This document shows positions 49,472 through 59,205 of a stretch of DNA of 64,000 bases, in pieces; position 1 is the stretch's first letter; every line of letters begins with the position of its first letter. Source of the DNA: Burkholderia ubonensis subsp. mesacidophila (GTDB lineage: Bacteria; Pseudomonadota; Gammaproteobacteria; Burkholderiales; Burkholderiaceae); the NCBI RefSeq assembly GCF_002097715.1, contig NZ_CP020737.1, positions 2,046,001-2,110,000 on the forward strand, given 5' to 3'. Position numbers and translations under genes: made by a program. The notes under the pieces were generated by a model. It had not been told where the DNA came from and searched no databases. It was given only the letters and a program-made list of their open reading frames with translations.

Positions 49472-50812
49472 TCAGTCGTCGCCGTCTTCGGCGGATGCAA
49501 CCATCGCATTGATTAGGAATTCGGTCAAGCTTTCGACCGGTACGGTCTGCTGAGCGTTCTTTTCCCCTTCCTCGCCCGTGCCGCGCAGCGCTTTCACGCC
49601 GACCGTGCCGTTCGCGATCTCTTCTTCGCCGAAGATCACCGCGAACGCGGCGCCGCTCGCATCGGCACGCTTCATCTGCGACTTGAAGCTCGCCGGCGCG
49701 CCGTCCGCGCTGCAGTGGAAGATCACATCGAGGCCGGTGTCGCGCAGACGCTCGGCGGCGATGAACGCCTGCTCGCGCGCCGCCTCGCCCTGGTGCACGA
49801 CGTACACGTCGACGCCGTCCTGCTCGGGCACGAGTTGCTCTTCCTTCAGCAACTCGAGAATGCGCTCGACGCCCATCGCCCAGCCGCACGCGGCGGTCGG
49901 CTTGCCGCCGAGCTGCTCGATCAGCGGGTCGTAGCGGCCGCCGGCCGCGACCGTACCCTGCGCGCCGAGCTTGTCGGTGACCCACTCGAACACGGTCAGG
50001 TTGTAGTAGTCGAGGCCGCGCACGAGACGCGGGTTGATCGTGAACGGGATGTTGTTCGCCAGCAGCAGGCGCTGCAGCCCCTCGAAGTGCGCGCGCGACT
50101 GGTCGCCGAGGAAGTCGATCAGCTTCGGCGCGTTCTGCGCGATCTCCTGCAGCGCCGGGTTCTTCGTGTCGAGCACGCGCAGCGGGTTCGTATACAGACG
50201 GCGCTGCGCCTCCGCGTCGAGCGCGTCGACGTGCTGCTCGAGATACTTGATCAGCTCGACGCGGTGCGCCGCGCGCTCTTCCGCGAGGCCCAGCGAGTTG
50301 ATCTCGAGCTTGATGCCGGTCAGGCCGAGGTCGTCCCACAGGCGCTGGCACATCATGATGATTTCCGCGTCCGCGTCCGGGCCCGCGAAGCCGAGGGCCT
50401 CGACGCCGACCTGGTGGAACTGGCGATAGCGGCCGCGTTGCGGACGCTCGTGACGGAACATCGGGCCGATGTACCACAGGCGCTTCGGACCGTCGTACAG
50501 CATGTTGTGCTCGATCGCCGCGCGCACGACGGCGGCGGTGTTCTCCGGACGCATCGTCAGGTGCTCGCCGTTCAGCGCGTCGGTGAAGCTGTACATCTCC
50601 TTCTCGACGATGTCCGTGACTTCGCCGATGCCGCGCGTGAAGAGCTGCGTGTGCTCGACGATCGGCGTGCGGATGTTCTGGTAGCCGTAAGCGCGCAGCA
50701 GCGACTTCACGGTGGCCTCGAAGAACTCCCAAAGGCCGGCATCCTGCGGGAGGATGTCGTTCATGCCCTTGACGCCCGTAAGCTTCTCGATCTTGCGTTT
50801 CTGTTCAGTCAT
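49472..50812 (-). CDS. hisS: Histidyl-tRNA synthetase
   Basis: This encodes 446 residues. The class II motifs are present: motif 2 around [17 protein letters not shown] and [17 protein letters not shown], the histidine-specific [16 protein letters not shown], and the C-terminal motif 3 [11 protein letters not shown]. An anticodon-binding domain ([16 protein letters not shown] onward) follows. It is the genuine enzyme, unlike the hisZ paralogue 9 kb away. It begins 15 bases after the ispG stop, so the two are translated from one transcript. Confidence 0.97.
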   Translation of the reverse strand: MTEQKRKIEKLTGVKGMNDILPQDAGLWEFFEATVKSLLRAYGYQNIRTPIVEHTQLFTRGIGEVTDIVEKEMYSFTDALNGEHLTMRPENTAAVVRAAIEHNMLYDGPKRLWYIGPMFRHERPQRGRYRQFHQVGVEALGFAGPDADAEIIMMCQRLWDDLGLTGIKLEINSLGLAEERAAHRVELIKYLEQHVDALDAEAQRRLYTNPLRVLDTKNPALQEIAQNAPKLIDFLGDQSRAHFEGLQRLLLANNIPFTINPRLVRGLDYYNLTVFEWVTDKLGAQGTVAAGGRYDPLIEQLGGKPTAACGWAMGVERILELLKEEQLVPEQDGVDVYVVHQGEAAREQAFIAAERLRDTGLDVIFHCSADGAPASFKSQMKRADASGAAFAVIFGEEEIANGTVGVKALRGTGEEGEKNAQQTVPVESLTEFLINAMVASAEDGDD

Positions 50813-50827
50813 CGTGTCTGTTACGAA

Positions 50828-52144
50828 TTAGTTCTGGGCCGCCGCGCGGCCGTAGTTGCGTTCGACGTAGTCGCTGACGATCTGCTGGAATTCCTCGGCG
50901 ATGCGCTCGCCGCGCAGCGTCCTGACCTTCTCGCCATCGATGAAGACGGGCGCGGCCGGGTTCTCGCCCGAACCCGGCAGGCTGATGCCGATGTTCGCGT
51001 GCTTCGATTCGCCCGGACCGTTGACGATGCAGCCCATCACCGCGACGTTCATCGTCTCGACGCCCGGATATTCCTTGCGCCAGGCCGGCATCTGCTCGCG
51101 CAGGTAGGTCTGGATCTGCATCGCGAGTTCCTGGAACAGCGTGCTGGTCGTGCGGCCGCAGCCCGGGCACGCGATCACCATCGGCGCGAACGAGCGCAGG
51201 CCCATCGTCTGCAGGATTTCCTGGCCGACCACCACTTCGCCCGTGCGCGACGCGCCCGGCTCCGGCGTCAGCGAGATGCGGATCGTGTCGCCGATCCCTT
51301 CCTGCAGCAGCACGCCAAGCGCCGCCGTCGACGCGACGATGCCCTTCGAGCCCATGCCCGCCTCGGTCAGCCCGAGGTGCAGCGCGAAGCCGCAGCGGCG
51401 CGCGAGTTCGCGGTACACCGCGATCAGGTCCTGCACGCCGCTGACCTTGCACGACAGCACGATGCGGTCGCGCCCCAGGCCCAGTTCAACCGCACGCTCC
51501 GCCGAGCCGATCGCGGACTGGATCAGCGCTTCGTACATCACGCTCTGCGCATCCCACGGCTGCGCGCGCGCGCCGTTCTCGTCCATCATGCGCGCGAGCA
51601 GGTCCTGGTCGAGGCTGCCCCAGTTCACGCCGATCCGCACCGGCTTGTCGTACTTGATCGCCGCCTCGATCATCTGCGCGAACTGCGTGTCGCGCTTCGC
51701 ACCCTGGCCGACGTTGCCGGGGTTGATCCGGTACTTCGACAGCGCCTCCGCGCAGCCCGGATGGTCGCGCAGCAGCAGGTGGCCGTTGTAATGGAAGTCG
51801 CCGACGAGCGGCACCGTCACGCCCATCCGGTCGAGCTGCTCGCGGATCGCCGGCACGGCCGCCGCCGCCTCGGGCGTGTTGACAGTGATGCGCACGAGTT
51901 CGGAACCCGCGTTCGCGAGCTCCTTGATCTGGATGGCCGTGCCGATCGCATCCGCGGTGTCGGTATTCGTCATCGACTGCACGCGCACCGGCGAATCGCC
52001 GCCGATCGTCACCAGCGTTCCGCCCCAGCGGACATTCACCGTATGCGATACGCGACGCGACGCATGGCCGCCGAACACCGGCTCGGTTGAACAAATCTGA
52101 CTGCTGCGTGGGGATTGAGCTTCGGATTGCATCGATAGATCCAT
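50828..52144 (-). CDS. ispG: 4-hydroxy-3-methylbut-2-enyl diphosphate synthase (GcpE/IspG)
   Basis: This encodes 438 residues. It makes HMBPP in the MEP isoprenoid pathway with a [4Fe-4S] cluster. The N-terminal TIM-barrel part has [21 protein letters not shown] and the C-terminal part carries the cluster Cys in [12 protein letters not shown] and later [12 protein letters not shown]. It is longer than E. coli IspG (372), with about 55 extra residues between barrel and cluster domain, as in other Betaproteobacteria. A strong terminator after rodZ lies just upstream, so ispG may need its own promoter. Confidence 0.95.
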   Translation of the reverse strand: MDLSMQSEAQSPRSSQICSTEPVFGGHASRRVSHTVNVRWGGTLVTIGGDSPVRVQSMTNTDTADAIGTAIQIKELANAGSELVRITVNTPEAAAAVPAIREQLDRMGVTVPLVGDFHYNGHLLLRDHPGCAEALSKYRINPGNVGQGAKRDTQFAQMIEAAIKYDKPVRIGVNWGSLDQDLLARMMDENGARAQPWDAQSVMYEALIQSAIGSAERAVELGLGRDRIVLSCKVSGVQDLIAVYRELARRCGFALHLGLTEAGMGSKGIVASTAALGVLLQEGIGDTIRISLTPEPGASRTGEVVVGQEILQTMGLRSFAPMVIACPGCGRTTSTLFQELAMQIQTYLREQMPAWRKEYPGVETMNVAVMGCIVNGPGESKHANIGISLPGSGENPAAPVFIDGEKVRTLRGERIAEEFQQIVSDYVERNYGRAAAQN

Positions 52145-52180
52145 TTACGCCGAATGCGCCGCGTCGCGGCGCATGAATTG

Positions 52181-52240
52181 AAAAAGCGCCGTGCCTTCTG
52201 GGTCTGTCGACACGCGTCACAGACCCTCGCCACGGCGCTT
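52181..52240 (-). terminator. Large bipartite terminator after rodZ
   Basis: An outer 10-bp perfect stem (arms 52184-52193 and 52231-52240) encloses an inner 8-bp perfect stem (52200-52207 and 52219-52226). On the minus strand CTTTTTCAATTC follows directly. It starts five bases after the rodZ stop and ends about 40 bases before ispG. Confidence 0.85.
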
Positions 52241-52244
52241 GCCG

Positions 52245-53282
52245 TCAGGGCAACGTGAACCGCGCCACGTTACCCCGCGCTGCCGAATATTTTGCCGGAT
52301 CGACCGGTTTGCCGTCGAACGCGATTGCGTCGAGGCCCGCCTTGTTGCCGATCGTGACCTTGAACGGGCCGTCGCCCGCGACCTGCTTCGTCTCACCGCC
52401 GCGCACCAGCCCCGAGAACAGCTCCTTGCCGTTCTTGTCACGCACGCTGAACCAGCTGTCCTGCTTGACCTTCAGCTCGATCATCGACTGGCCGGCCGCG
52501 ATCCCGACGCTCGCCGGCTGGGCCGTGGCCGCCATGGCGACGCTTGCCGCCGGCGCAACCGCCGCGGGCTGCGACACCGGCTCGGCTGCGGCCTGCGTGG
52601 CGGAAGCCACGACTTGCGGCGCGACCGCCGATGCAACCACCTGCGGCGCCGCGGCCGTCACGGCCGGCGCCGACGCCTCGACTGCGGTCGAGACGGATGC
52701 GCCGCCCGCGCTCGCCGCCTCGGCGGTCGCTGCCGACGCCACCGGCGCCGATGCCGCGGACGCACCGCCCTGCACCGCGCCGCTCTTGAAGCGTGCGAGC
52801 CAGTTCGACGAATCGCCGCCAGTGTGCCACATCGCCGCCGCGATCAGCGCGACGGCCGCCGCCGCCGTCCCCCACAGCCACGGGCGATGGCGCGACGAGC
52901 CGCCGAGCGGAATCGACACGCGGCCGCGCGGCAGATCCGTCCCCGACGACGCCGGCATCGACAGATCCACCTCCGGCTCGCCGCGCTCGCGGCGCAGCGC
53001 CTGCGCAAACGGTTCCGGATCGACGCCGAGCATCTTCGCGTAGCTGCGCACGACCCCGATCGCGAACGTCACGCCGGGCAGATGGCTGATATCGCCCGAC
53101 TCGAGCGCCCGCAGCTTCTGCGGCGCGACCTTGAGCCGCGCCGACACGTCGTCGACCGTCCAGCCCTTCGCCTCCCGAAGCTGCGCCAGCCGTCCCCCGA
53201 CGGCCGTCAGCGATTCCAGTCCAGCCGTTGCCGGCTTCGCGGCATTCGTCTCTGCGCCGTTTGACGGCTGCGGCTCACTCAT
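52245..53282 (-). CDS. rodZ: RodZ-like cytoskeletal protein (HTH-TM-DUF4115)
   Basis: This encodes 345 residues. An N-terminal cytoplasmic helix-turn-helix (VGGRLAQLREAKGWTVDDVSARLKVAP) is followed by a membrane segment (PWLWGTAAAAVALIAAAMW), a long Ala/Val/Ser-rich periplasmic linker (about residues 170-265) and a C-terminal DUF4115 domain ending in GNVARFTLP. RodZ links MreB to the cell wall and helps keep rod shape. The linker is low-complexity and probably extended. The 166 bases between this start and the rlmN stop contain no gene; some related bacteria carry a pilus-type TPR gene there. Confidence 0.9.
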   Translation of the reverse strand: MSEPQPSNGAETNAAKPATAGLESLTAVGGRLAQLREAKGWTVDDVSARLKVAPQKLRALESGDISHLPGVTFAIGVVRSYAKMLGVDPEPFAQALRRERGEPEVDLSMPASSGTDLPRGRVSIPLGGSSRHRPWLWGTAAAAVALIAAAMWHTGGDSSNWLARFKSGAVQGGASAASAPVASAATAEAASAGGASVSTAVEASAPAVTAAAPQVVASAVAPQVVASATQAAAEPVSQPAAVAPAASVAMAATAQPASVGIAAGQSMIELKVKQDSWFSVRDKNGKELFSGLVRGGETKQVAGDGPFKVTIGNKAGLDAIAFDGKPVDPAKYSAARGNVARFTLP

Positions 53283-53448
53283 CCTTGTCCTCGCGTCGAT
53301 TCTTCTTCACTGGCGGGCGCGCCCGGCTTCTGCCGGCGCAACGCCCGCGCGTCGTCCATACCATGCGCGGCGCACGAGGCGCCGCGTCCGATCGCTATTC
53401 GCGTGTTGTACCGCCAAGAAGTCCGGGCATCCCGCCTAGGCGGCCCCG

Positions 53449-54588
53449 TCAAACCGCCCGAACCTCGATTATTTTTGCTGCTGCGCCCGTGCGCTCGGCA
53501 AGGCGCGTGCGATCCTTCACCGCACCGGCCAGCTGGCCGCACGCGGCGTCGATGTCGTCGCCGCGCGTCTTGCGCACCGTCGTGACGACGCCCGCGTCGA
53601 TGAGGATCTGTGCAAAGCGCTTGATCTGCTCCGACTTCGAACGGATGAGCCCCGACTCCGGAAACGGATTGAACGGGATCAGGTTGAACTTGCACGGGAC
53701 GTCGCGCGTCACCGCCAGCAGTTCGCGCGCATGCGCTTCGGTGTCGTTGACGCCGTCGAGCATGCAGTATTCGAACGTGATGAAGTCGCGCGGCGCGACC
53801 TTCAGGTAGCGCTGGCACGCGGCCATCAGTTCGCGAAGCGGATGCTTCTTGTTGAGCGGCACGAGCATGTCGCGCAGCGCATCGTTCGGCGCGTGCAGCG
53901 ACACGGCCAGCGCCACCGGCAGCTCGGCGCCGAGGCGGTCCATCATCGGCACCACGCCGGACGTCGACAGCGTGACGCGGCGGCGCGACAGTCCATACGC
54001 GTTGTCGTCGAGCATCAGCCGCATCGCCGGCACGACCGCGCTGTAATTCAGCAGCGGCTCGCCCATGCCCATCATCACCACGTTGGTGATCACCCGTTCG
54101 GCCTTGCCGTTCGGGCCGGGCGCGCGACCGAGCGACTCGCGCAATGCAAATTCGGCCATGCGCAGCTGGCCAATGATTTCAGCCGTCGACAGATTGCGGG
54201 AGAACCCCTGCTTGCCCGTCGAGCAGAAGCGGCAATTGACCGCGCATCCAGCCTGCGACGACACGCACAGCGTGCCGCGCGTCTCTTCCGGGATGAACAC
54301 GGTTTCGACCGCATTGCCGTTTCCGACGTCGATCAGCCACTTGCGTGTGCCGTCGGCGGAAACGTGATCGCTGGCAATGTCCGGCATCGTGATCGTCGCG
54401 CGGCCCTTGAGCTTTTCCCTCAGGGATTTCGCGAGATCGGTCATGCCGTCGAAATCGCCGGCGTTGTACTGATGGATCCAGCGCTGCAACTGCTTGGCGC
54501 GGAACGGCTTCTCGCCGAGGCTGCCGCAGTACGCGACAAGGCCCTCGGCGTCGAAGTCGAGAAGATTGACGGAAGTTTCGCTCGTCAT
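53449..54588 (-). CDS. rlmN: Dual-specificity RNA methyltransferase RlmN
   Basis: This encodes 379 residues. This radical-SAM enzyme makes m2A in 23S rRNA (A2503) and some tRNAs. The SAM cluster motif [13 protein letters not shown] supplies the CxxxCxxC Cys, and the two methyl-shuttle Cys are in the [11 protein letters not shown] region and the C-terminal ACGQLAG segment. The N-terminal [30 protein letters not shown] accessory domain is intact. It lies 57 bases after ndk and continues the same strand. Confidence 0.95.
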   Translation of the reverse strand: MTSETSVNLLDFDAEGLVAYCGSLGEKPFRAKQLQRWIHQYNAGDFDGMTDLAKSLREKLKGRATITMPDIASDHVSADGTRKWLIDVGNGNAVETVFIPEETRGTLCVSSQAGCAVNCRFCSTGKQGFSRNLSTAEIIGQLRMAEFALRESLGRAPGPNGKAERVITNVVMMGMGEPLLNYSAVVPAMRLMLDDNAYGLSRRRVTLSTSGVVPMMDRLGAELPVALAVSLHAPNDALRDMLVPLNKKHPLRELMAACQRYLKVAPRDFITFEYCMLDGVNDTEAHARELLAVTRDVPCKFNLIPFNPFPESGLIRSKSEQIKRFAQILIDAGVVTTVRKTRGDDIDAACGQLAGAVKDRTRLAERTGAAAKIIEVRAV

Positions 54589-54645
54589 GGTGCCCTGCCT
54601 TGCCGCGTGCGCTGAATCCTGCCTGCCTGAATGCTCAGTCAGTGC

Positions 54646-55071
54646 TTAACGCGAGTAGACGTTCATTTCCGGGAAGAAGAACGCGACTTCGACGCTTGCC
54701 GTTTCCGGTGCGTCCGAGCCGTGCACCGCGTTCGCGTCGATGCTGTCGGCGAAGTCGGCGCGGATCGTGCCCTTTTCCGCCTTCTTCGGATCCGTCGCGC
54801 CCATCAGGTCGCGGTTCTTCAGGATCGCGCCTTCACCTTCCAGAACCTGGATCATCACCGGGCCCGAGATCATGAAATCGACGAGGTCCTTGAAGAACGG
54901 ACGTGCTGCGTGGACTGCGTAGAACTTCTCTGCGTCAGCGCGCGACAGGTGTGCCATGCGTGCTGCGATGACCTTCAGACCGGCGCCTTCGAAACGGCTG
55001 TAGATCTGGCCGATCACGTTCTTTGCCACCGCATCCGGCTTGATGATCGACAGGGTGCGCTCGATTGCCAT
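54646..55071 (-). CDS. ndk: Nucleoside diphosphate kinase
   Basis: This encodes 141 residues of standard length. The active-site block [12 protein letters not shown] holds the phospho-His, and [24 protein letters not shown] starts the fold. It balances NTP pools. It is the most upstream gene of the long minus-strand run, with a clear -10 (TACAAT) about 46 bases ahead. Confidence 0.97.
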   Translation of the reverse strand: MAIERTLSIIKPDAVAKNVIGQIYSRFEGAGLKVIAARMAHLSRADAEKFYAVHAARPFFKDLVDFMISGPVMIQVLEGEGAILKNRDLMGATDPKKAEKGTIRADFADSIDANAVHGSDAPETASVEVAFFFPEMNVYSR

Positions 55072-55117
55072 AAAAACTCCAAGAAATTAAGAAGTTACAC
55101 TTCCAAATGAATCCGCT

Positions 55118-55123
55118 ATTGTA
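55118..55123 (-). promoter_or_regulatory. -10 element of the ndk promoter
   Basis: TACAAT on the minus strand lies 46 bases before the ndk start in an otherwise gene-free 249-base space. The -35 region is poor (CGCAAT at 17 bases). It is the best candidate for the start of the ndk-rlmN-rodZ transcript. Confidence 0.5.
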
Positions 55124-55320
55124 GCACGATCCCGTGTATCATTGCGATTGAACCCTTACACGCGTGAAAGGTTCCAAATCCATATGTTTTGCGCCGCCCC
55201 GCCATTGAAACCTCCCGGCGCGGAACGTATCTTAGCCATAGCTGCTCCGGTTTGCTGCGCCGCACACCGCGCGCGCCGAACCGGCCCCGGACGCCCATGC
55301 GTTCAATGTTAGGAGAAACC

Positions 55321-56019
55321 ATGAACGATTATCCGTACAATTTCGGCCGCGGCGGCTCCGTCAGCACCGTCGAAGTTCGCAACCGCGTGCTGCGGAACAC
55401 GTACTGGCTGCTCGCGCTGTCGATGGTGCCGACGGTGCTGGGAGCCTGGGTCGGCGTCGCGACCGGCTTCTCGCTGTTCGCGGCCACCAGCCCGATGATG
55501 AGCCTTCTCGCGTTCTTCGCGATCGCGTTCGGCTTCATGTTCGCGATCGAACGCACGAAGAACAGCGCGGCCGGCGTGTTCGTGCTGCTCGGCTTCACGT
55601 TCTTCATGGGCCTGATGCTGTCGCGCCTGCTCAGCTTCATCCTCGGCTTCTCGAACGGCCCGTCGCTGATCATGCTGGCATTCGGCGGCACCGGCATCAT
55701 CTTCGCGGCGATGGCGACGATCGCCACGGTCAGCAAGCGCGATTTCTCGGGCCTCGGCAAGTGGCTGTTCATGGGCGTGATCGTGATCCTGCTGGCGTCG
55801 GTCGCGAACATTTTCCTGCAACTGCCGGCGCTGATGCTGACCGTGTCGGTGCTCGCGATCGCAATCTTCTCCGCGTACATGCTGTTCGACGTCCAGCGCG
55901 TCGTGAACGGCGGGGAGACGAACTACATCAGCGCAACGCTCGCGATCTACCTCGACCTGTACAACGTGTTCACGAACCTGCTCGCGCTGCTCGGCATCTT
56001 CGGCGGCAACCGCAACTGA
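55321..56019 (+). CDS. Bax inhibitor-1 / YccA family membrane protein
   Basis: This encodes 232 residues with seven membrane segments after a Gly/Asn/Tyr-rich cytoplasmic start. The BI-1 family blocks are visible: MLSRLLSFILG, the central GGTGIIFAAMATIATVSKRDFSGLGKWLFMG and the C-terminal ATLAIYLDLYNVFTNLLALLGIFGGNR. YccA in E. coli restrains FtsH, and other members act as calcium-leak channels. A close AGGAG precedes the ATG. It is divergent from ndk and ends in a strong terminator. Confidence 0.92.
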   Translation: MNDYPYNFGRGGSVSTVEVRNRVLRNTYWLLALSMVPTVLGAWVGVATGFSLFAATSPMMSLLAFFAIAFGFMFAIERTKNSAAGVFVLLGFTFFMGLMLSRLLSFILGFSNGPSLIMLAFGGTGIIFAAMATIATVSKRDFSGLGKWLFMGVIVILLASVANIFLQLPALMLTVSVLAIAIFSAYMLFDVQRVVNGGETNYISATLAIYLDLYNVFTNLLALLGIFGGNRN

Positions 56020-56037
56020 CGTTCGCCGCACACCAGC

Positions 56038-56067
56038 AAAAAACCGGCCCTCGGGCCGGTTTTTTTA
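56038..56067. terminator. Bidirectional Rho-independent terminator
   Basis: AAAAAACCGGCC, a CTCG loop and GGCCGGTTTTTTT lie between the convergent BI-1 and rlmD genes. Both sides carry A/T runs, so it works in both directions. Confidence 0.95.
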
Positions 56068-56085
56068 CGTCCGCCGCAGGCGCGC

Positions 56086-57483
56086 TCAGTCGCGCTCGAA
56101 CAGCGCGATCGATTCGACGTGCGACGTATGCGGGAACATGTTGACGACGCCCGCTCCCTTCAGCCGGTAGCCGGCCTCGTGCACGAGCAGGCCTGCATCG
56201 CGCGCAAGCGTCGACGGGTTGCACGACACGTAGACGATCCGGCGCGGCAGCGGACCTTCGCCGCTCTGCGCGATGTCCGCAAGCGCCTTCGACACCGCGA
56301 GCGCGCCTTCGCGCGGCGGATCGATCAGGAACTTGTCGAATGCGCCCAGCGCGCGGATGTCGTCGGCGGTCACTTCGAACAGGTTCCGGCACGCGAACGT
56401 CGTATGGCCGTCGACGCCGTTCTCGCGCGCATTCGCGAGCGCGCGCGTCGTCAGCGTCTCGCTGCCTTCGATGCCCATCACCTCGCGCGCGAGGCGCGCG
56501 AGCGGCAGCGTGAAATTGCCGATCCCGCAGAACAGGTCGAGCACGCGATCGTCACGCGACGGCGCGAGTAGGCGCAGCGCGCGACCGACCAGCACGCGGT
56601 TGATCTGGTGGTTGACCTGCGTGAAGTCGGTCGGCTTGAACGGCATGCGGATGCCGAACTCGGGCAACGTATAGTCGAGCGGCACGTCGAGCGGATAGAA
56701 CGGCGTCACCGTGTCCGGGCCCTTCGGCTGCAGCCAGAACTGCACCTTGTGCTCGTCGGCGAACGCGCGCAGCAGCGCTTCGTCGGCCTCGTTGATCGGC
56801 TCAAGCACGCGCAGCACGAGCGCCGTGACCTGCGAGCCGACCGCGAGCTCGATCTGCGGCATGCGATCGCGGATCGACAGCCCCTCGACCAGCCGGCGCA
56901 GCGGCACGAGCATCGCCGACACGTGCGGCGGCAGCACCTCGCAGCTCGTCATGTCGGCCACGTAGCTGCTCTTCTTTTCGTGGAAGCCGACCAGCACGCC
57001 GCCCTTCTTCACGACGTTGCGCACGGTCAGGCGCGCGCGGTAGCGGTAGCCCCACGACGGGCCGTGGATCGGCGCGAACATCGTCTCCGCACGCAGCTTC
57101 GCGAGGTGCCACAGGTTGTCCTCGAGCACGCGCTGCTTGATCGCCACTTGCGCGCGCATGTCGAGATGCTGCATCGAGCAGCCGCCGCAGGTGCCGAAGA
57201 ACTTGCATTTCGGCTCCGTGCGCATCACGCTCGGGCGCAGAATATCGACAACCAGCGCCTGCTCGTAGCTCGGCTTGCGGCGGTAGCTCGAATAGGTCAC
57301 GCGCTCGCCGGGCAGCGCGCCCTCGACGAAGATGACCTTGCCGGGCTCGCCCTCCTCGGTCGTCACGCGGCCGACACCGCGCGCTTCCATGTCGAGCGAT
57401 TCGATCTCGAGAACCGGGGCGCTATCGGGCGCGGCGGGCACGCTTTTCAATTTGCGCGCAGAAGTGGGGGCAGCTTCAGACAC
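56086..57483 (-). CDS. rlmD: 23S rRNA (uracil-1939-C5) methyltransferase RlmD
   Basis: This encodes 465 residues. A TRAM domain ([16 protein letters not shown]) is followed by the Fe-S Cys cluster [16 protein letters not shown] and a Rossmann methyltransferase domain with [16 protein letters not shown]. The catalytic Cys lies in [14 protein letters not shown] near the C-terminus. Together these give the RlmD architecture rather than RlmC. It is single, with 19 bases between its start and the open frame of the divergent nuclease-like gene. Confidence 0.95.
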   Translation of the reverse strand: MSEAAPTSARKLKSVPAAPDSAPVLEIESLDMEARGVGRVTTEEGEPGKVIFVEGALPGERVTYSSYRRKPSYEQALVVDILRPSVMRTEPKCKFFGTCGGCSMQHLDMRAQVAIKQRVLEDNLWHLAKLRAETMFAPIHGPSWGYRYRARLTVRNVVKKGGVLVGFHEKKSSYVADMTSCEVLPPHVSAMLVPLRRLVEGLSIRDRMPQIELAVGSQVTALVLRVLEPINEADEALLRAFADEHKVQFWLQPKGPDTVTPFYPLDVPLDYTLPEFGIRMPFKPTDFTQVNHQINRVLVGRALRLLAPSRDDRVLDLFCGIGNFTLPLARLAREVMGIEGSETLTTRALANARENGVDGHTTFACRNLFEVTADDIRALGAFDKFLIDPPREGALAVSKALADIAQSGEGPLPRRIVYVSCNPSTLARDAGLLVHEAGYRLKGAGVVNMFPHTSHVESIALFERD

Positions 57484-57553
57484 CAGCTTTTCCTGACAAA
57501 CGTTGAAAGGCGAGATTGTAGACGAAGGACCGCCTCACCATGGAGATTCGACC

Positions 57554-58417
57554 GTGCGACTGATCGACTGGAACATTCAATGGGGTCGGGACGCGGATGG
57601 CGTCGTCGACCTCTCCCGCACCATTGCCGCCGCCCGCGGGCTCGGCGATTTCGATGTGCTGTGTCTGCAGGAAGTCACGCGCGGGTTCGGCGCGCTGGCC
57701 GGCCATCCCGGCCCGGACCAGTTCGCGGAGCTCGCCGCGCTGCTGCCCGGCTTCACGGTCGTGGAGGCGATCGGCGCCGACCTGCCGCCCGCCGCGCCCG
57801 GCGCGCCCGGCGCGCCGCGCCGCCAGTTCGGCAACGCGATCGCCAGCCGCCTGCCGGTCGGGCGCGTGATGCGCCGGCTGCTGCCATGGCCGGCCGACGA
57901 TGCCGCGCCTTCGATGCCGCGCGTCGCGCTCGAGGTCGAACTGGCGACCGCGTCGGGCCCGCTGCGCGTGACTACCACGCATCTCGAATATTATTCCGCG
58001 CGACAGCGGCGTGCGCAGGTCGATGCGTTGCGCGACCGGCACCAGGAAGCGTGCGCGCATGCAGACCGCCCCGCGCGCGCCGAGCATGCGGACAGCCCGT
58101 TCAGCGCGACCGCGCAGCCGCGCGACGCGATCGTCTGCGGCGACTTCAACAGCGCATACGACAGCGACGCGTATAGGCACTTTCTCGAACCGATCGACGG
58201 CACGCCGCGCTTCGTCGATGCGTGGGCGGCTCTGCACCCGGGCGTCGCGCCGCCGCCGACGGCCGGCGTCTACGACACGGTGCAATGGTCGGAGGGGCCG
58301 CTTGCGTGCGACTTCGTGTTCGTCACCGACACGCTGTTGCCGCGCGTCGCACGCTGCGAGATCGACGGCAACCTGCGTGCATCGGATCACCAGCCGATCG
58401 TGCTCGAGCTGGATTGA
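57554..58417 (+). CDS. Endonuclease/exonuclease/phosphatase-fold protein
   Basis: This encodes 287 residues. GTG 57554 is preferred: GGAG lies 8 bases upstream and the protein then opens directly with the first strand RLIDWNIQWG. The EEP catalytic pattern is intact: DWNIQWG, CLQEVT (Glu), TTHLEYYS (His), CGDFNSAYDS (Asp, Asn) and the final SDHQPIVLE (Asp, His). Such enzymes are Mg2+-dependent phosphodiesterases or DNA repair nucleases; substrate is unknown. It is divergent from rlmD and convergent with the exonuclease gene, with just nine bases to its stop. Confidence 0.88.
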   Translation: MRLIDWNIQWGRDADGVVDLSRTIAAARGLGDFDVLCLQEVTRGFGALAGHPGPDQFAELAALLPGFTVVEAIGADLPPAAPGAPGAPRRQFGNAIASRLPVGRVMRRLLPWPADDAAPSMPRVALEVELATASGPLRVTTTHLEYYSARQRRAQVDALRDRHQEACAHADRPARAEHADSPFSATAQPRDAIVCGDFNSAYDSDAYRHFLEPIDGTPRFVDAWAALHPGVAPPPTAGVYDTVQWSEGPLACDFVFVTDTLLPRVARCEIDGNLRASDHQPIVLELD

Positions 58418-58426
58418 CGGCGCGCG

Positions 58427-59203
58427 CTATGCGTCGAATGCGGCGAGGTACTCGGCCCAGTGCGGCGCAAGCTCCTGCGCGAGCGCGTTCTTGACGAGCA
58501 GGATCTCGTTCGCGTACTCGTCCGGCGTCAGGCCGCCGCGCATCAGCTGGAACCGGCAGTAGAGCAAATAGGTATTGACGACGTCGGTTTCGCAGTAGTT
58601 GCGGATCTCCTCGATCCGCCCGTCCTGGAACGCGGTCCAGACCTGGCTGCCGTCCATCCCGAGCTTGCCGGGAAAGCCGCACAGCTTCGCGAGCGCGTCG
58701 AGCGGCGCGTTCGCGCGCGCCTGATACATCGCGAGCAGATCCATCAGGTCGGTATGCCGCGAGTGATAGCGCGAGATGTAGTTGTTCCACTTGAAATCGC
58801 GGTCGTCCTCGCCGAGATCCCAGTAGCGCGTCGCGGGAATGCCGTGCACGAGCGCGCGGTAATGGAGCACCGGCAGGTCGAAGCCGCCGCCGTTCCACGA
58901 CACGAGTTGCGGCGTGTATTTCTCGATCACGCGGTAGAACGACTGGATCAGCGCAGCCTCGCCGTCCTGCGGCGTGCCGAGCGAGCGCACGCGAAAGCCG
59001 CTGGCGTCGCGGAACACGCACGAGATTGCCGCGACACGCTGCAGATGGTGCGGCAGGAAATCGCTGCCGGTCTTCTCGCGTCGGGCGGCAAACGCGTGTT
59101 CGGCCACCGCGGCATCGTCGAGCGTCGCAGGCAGATCGTCGAGACGGCGAATGCCGTCGACATCGGGAATCGTCTCGATGTCAAAAACCAGAATCGGAGT
59201 CAT
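58427..59203 (-). CDS. 3'-5' exonuclease related to the PolB exonuclease domain
   Basis: This encodes 258 residues of the DnaQ-like superfamily. The exonuclease motifs are ExoI VFDIETIPD (Asp, Glu), ExoII SWNGGGFDLPVLHYRAL (Asp) and ExoIII YCETDVVNTYLLYCRF (Tyr..Asp). The pattern is that of the COG3298/DNA_pol_B_exo2 family. It starts two bases after the rpoS stop and is therefore cotranscribed with rpoS. Role in repair or RNA turnover is not known. A long frame-open upstream extension overlaps rpoS antisense to nothing and is rejected. Confidence 0.88.
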   Translation of the reverse strand: MTPILVFDIETIPDVDGIRRLDDLPATLDDAAVAEHAFAARREKTGSDFLPHHLQRVAAISCVFRDASGFRVRSLGTPQDGEAALIQSFYRVIEKYTPQLVSWNGGGFDLPVLHYRALVHGIPATRYWDLGEDDRDFKWNNYISRYHSRHTDLMDLLAMYQARANAPLDALAKLCGFPGKLGMDGSQVWTAFQDGRIEEIRNYCETDVVNTYLLYCRFQLMRGGLTPDEYANEILLVKNALAQELAPHWAEYLAAFDA

Positions 59204-59205
59204 CT

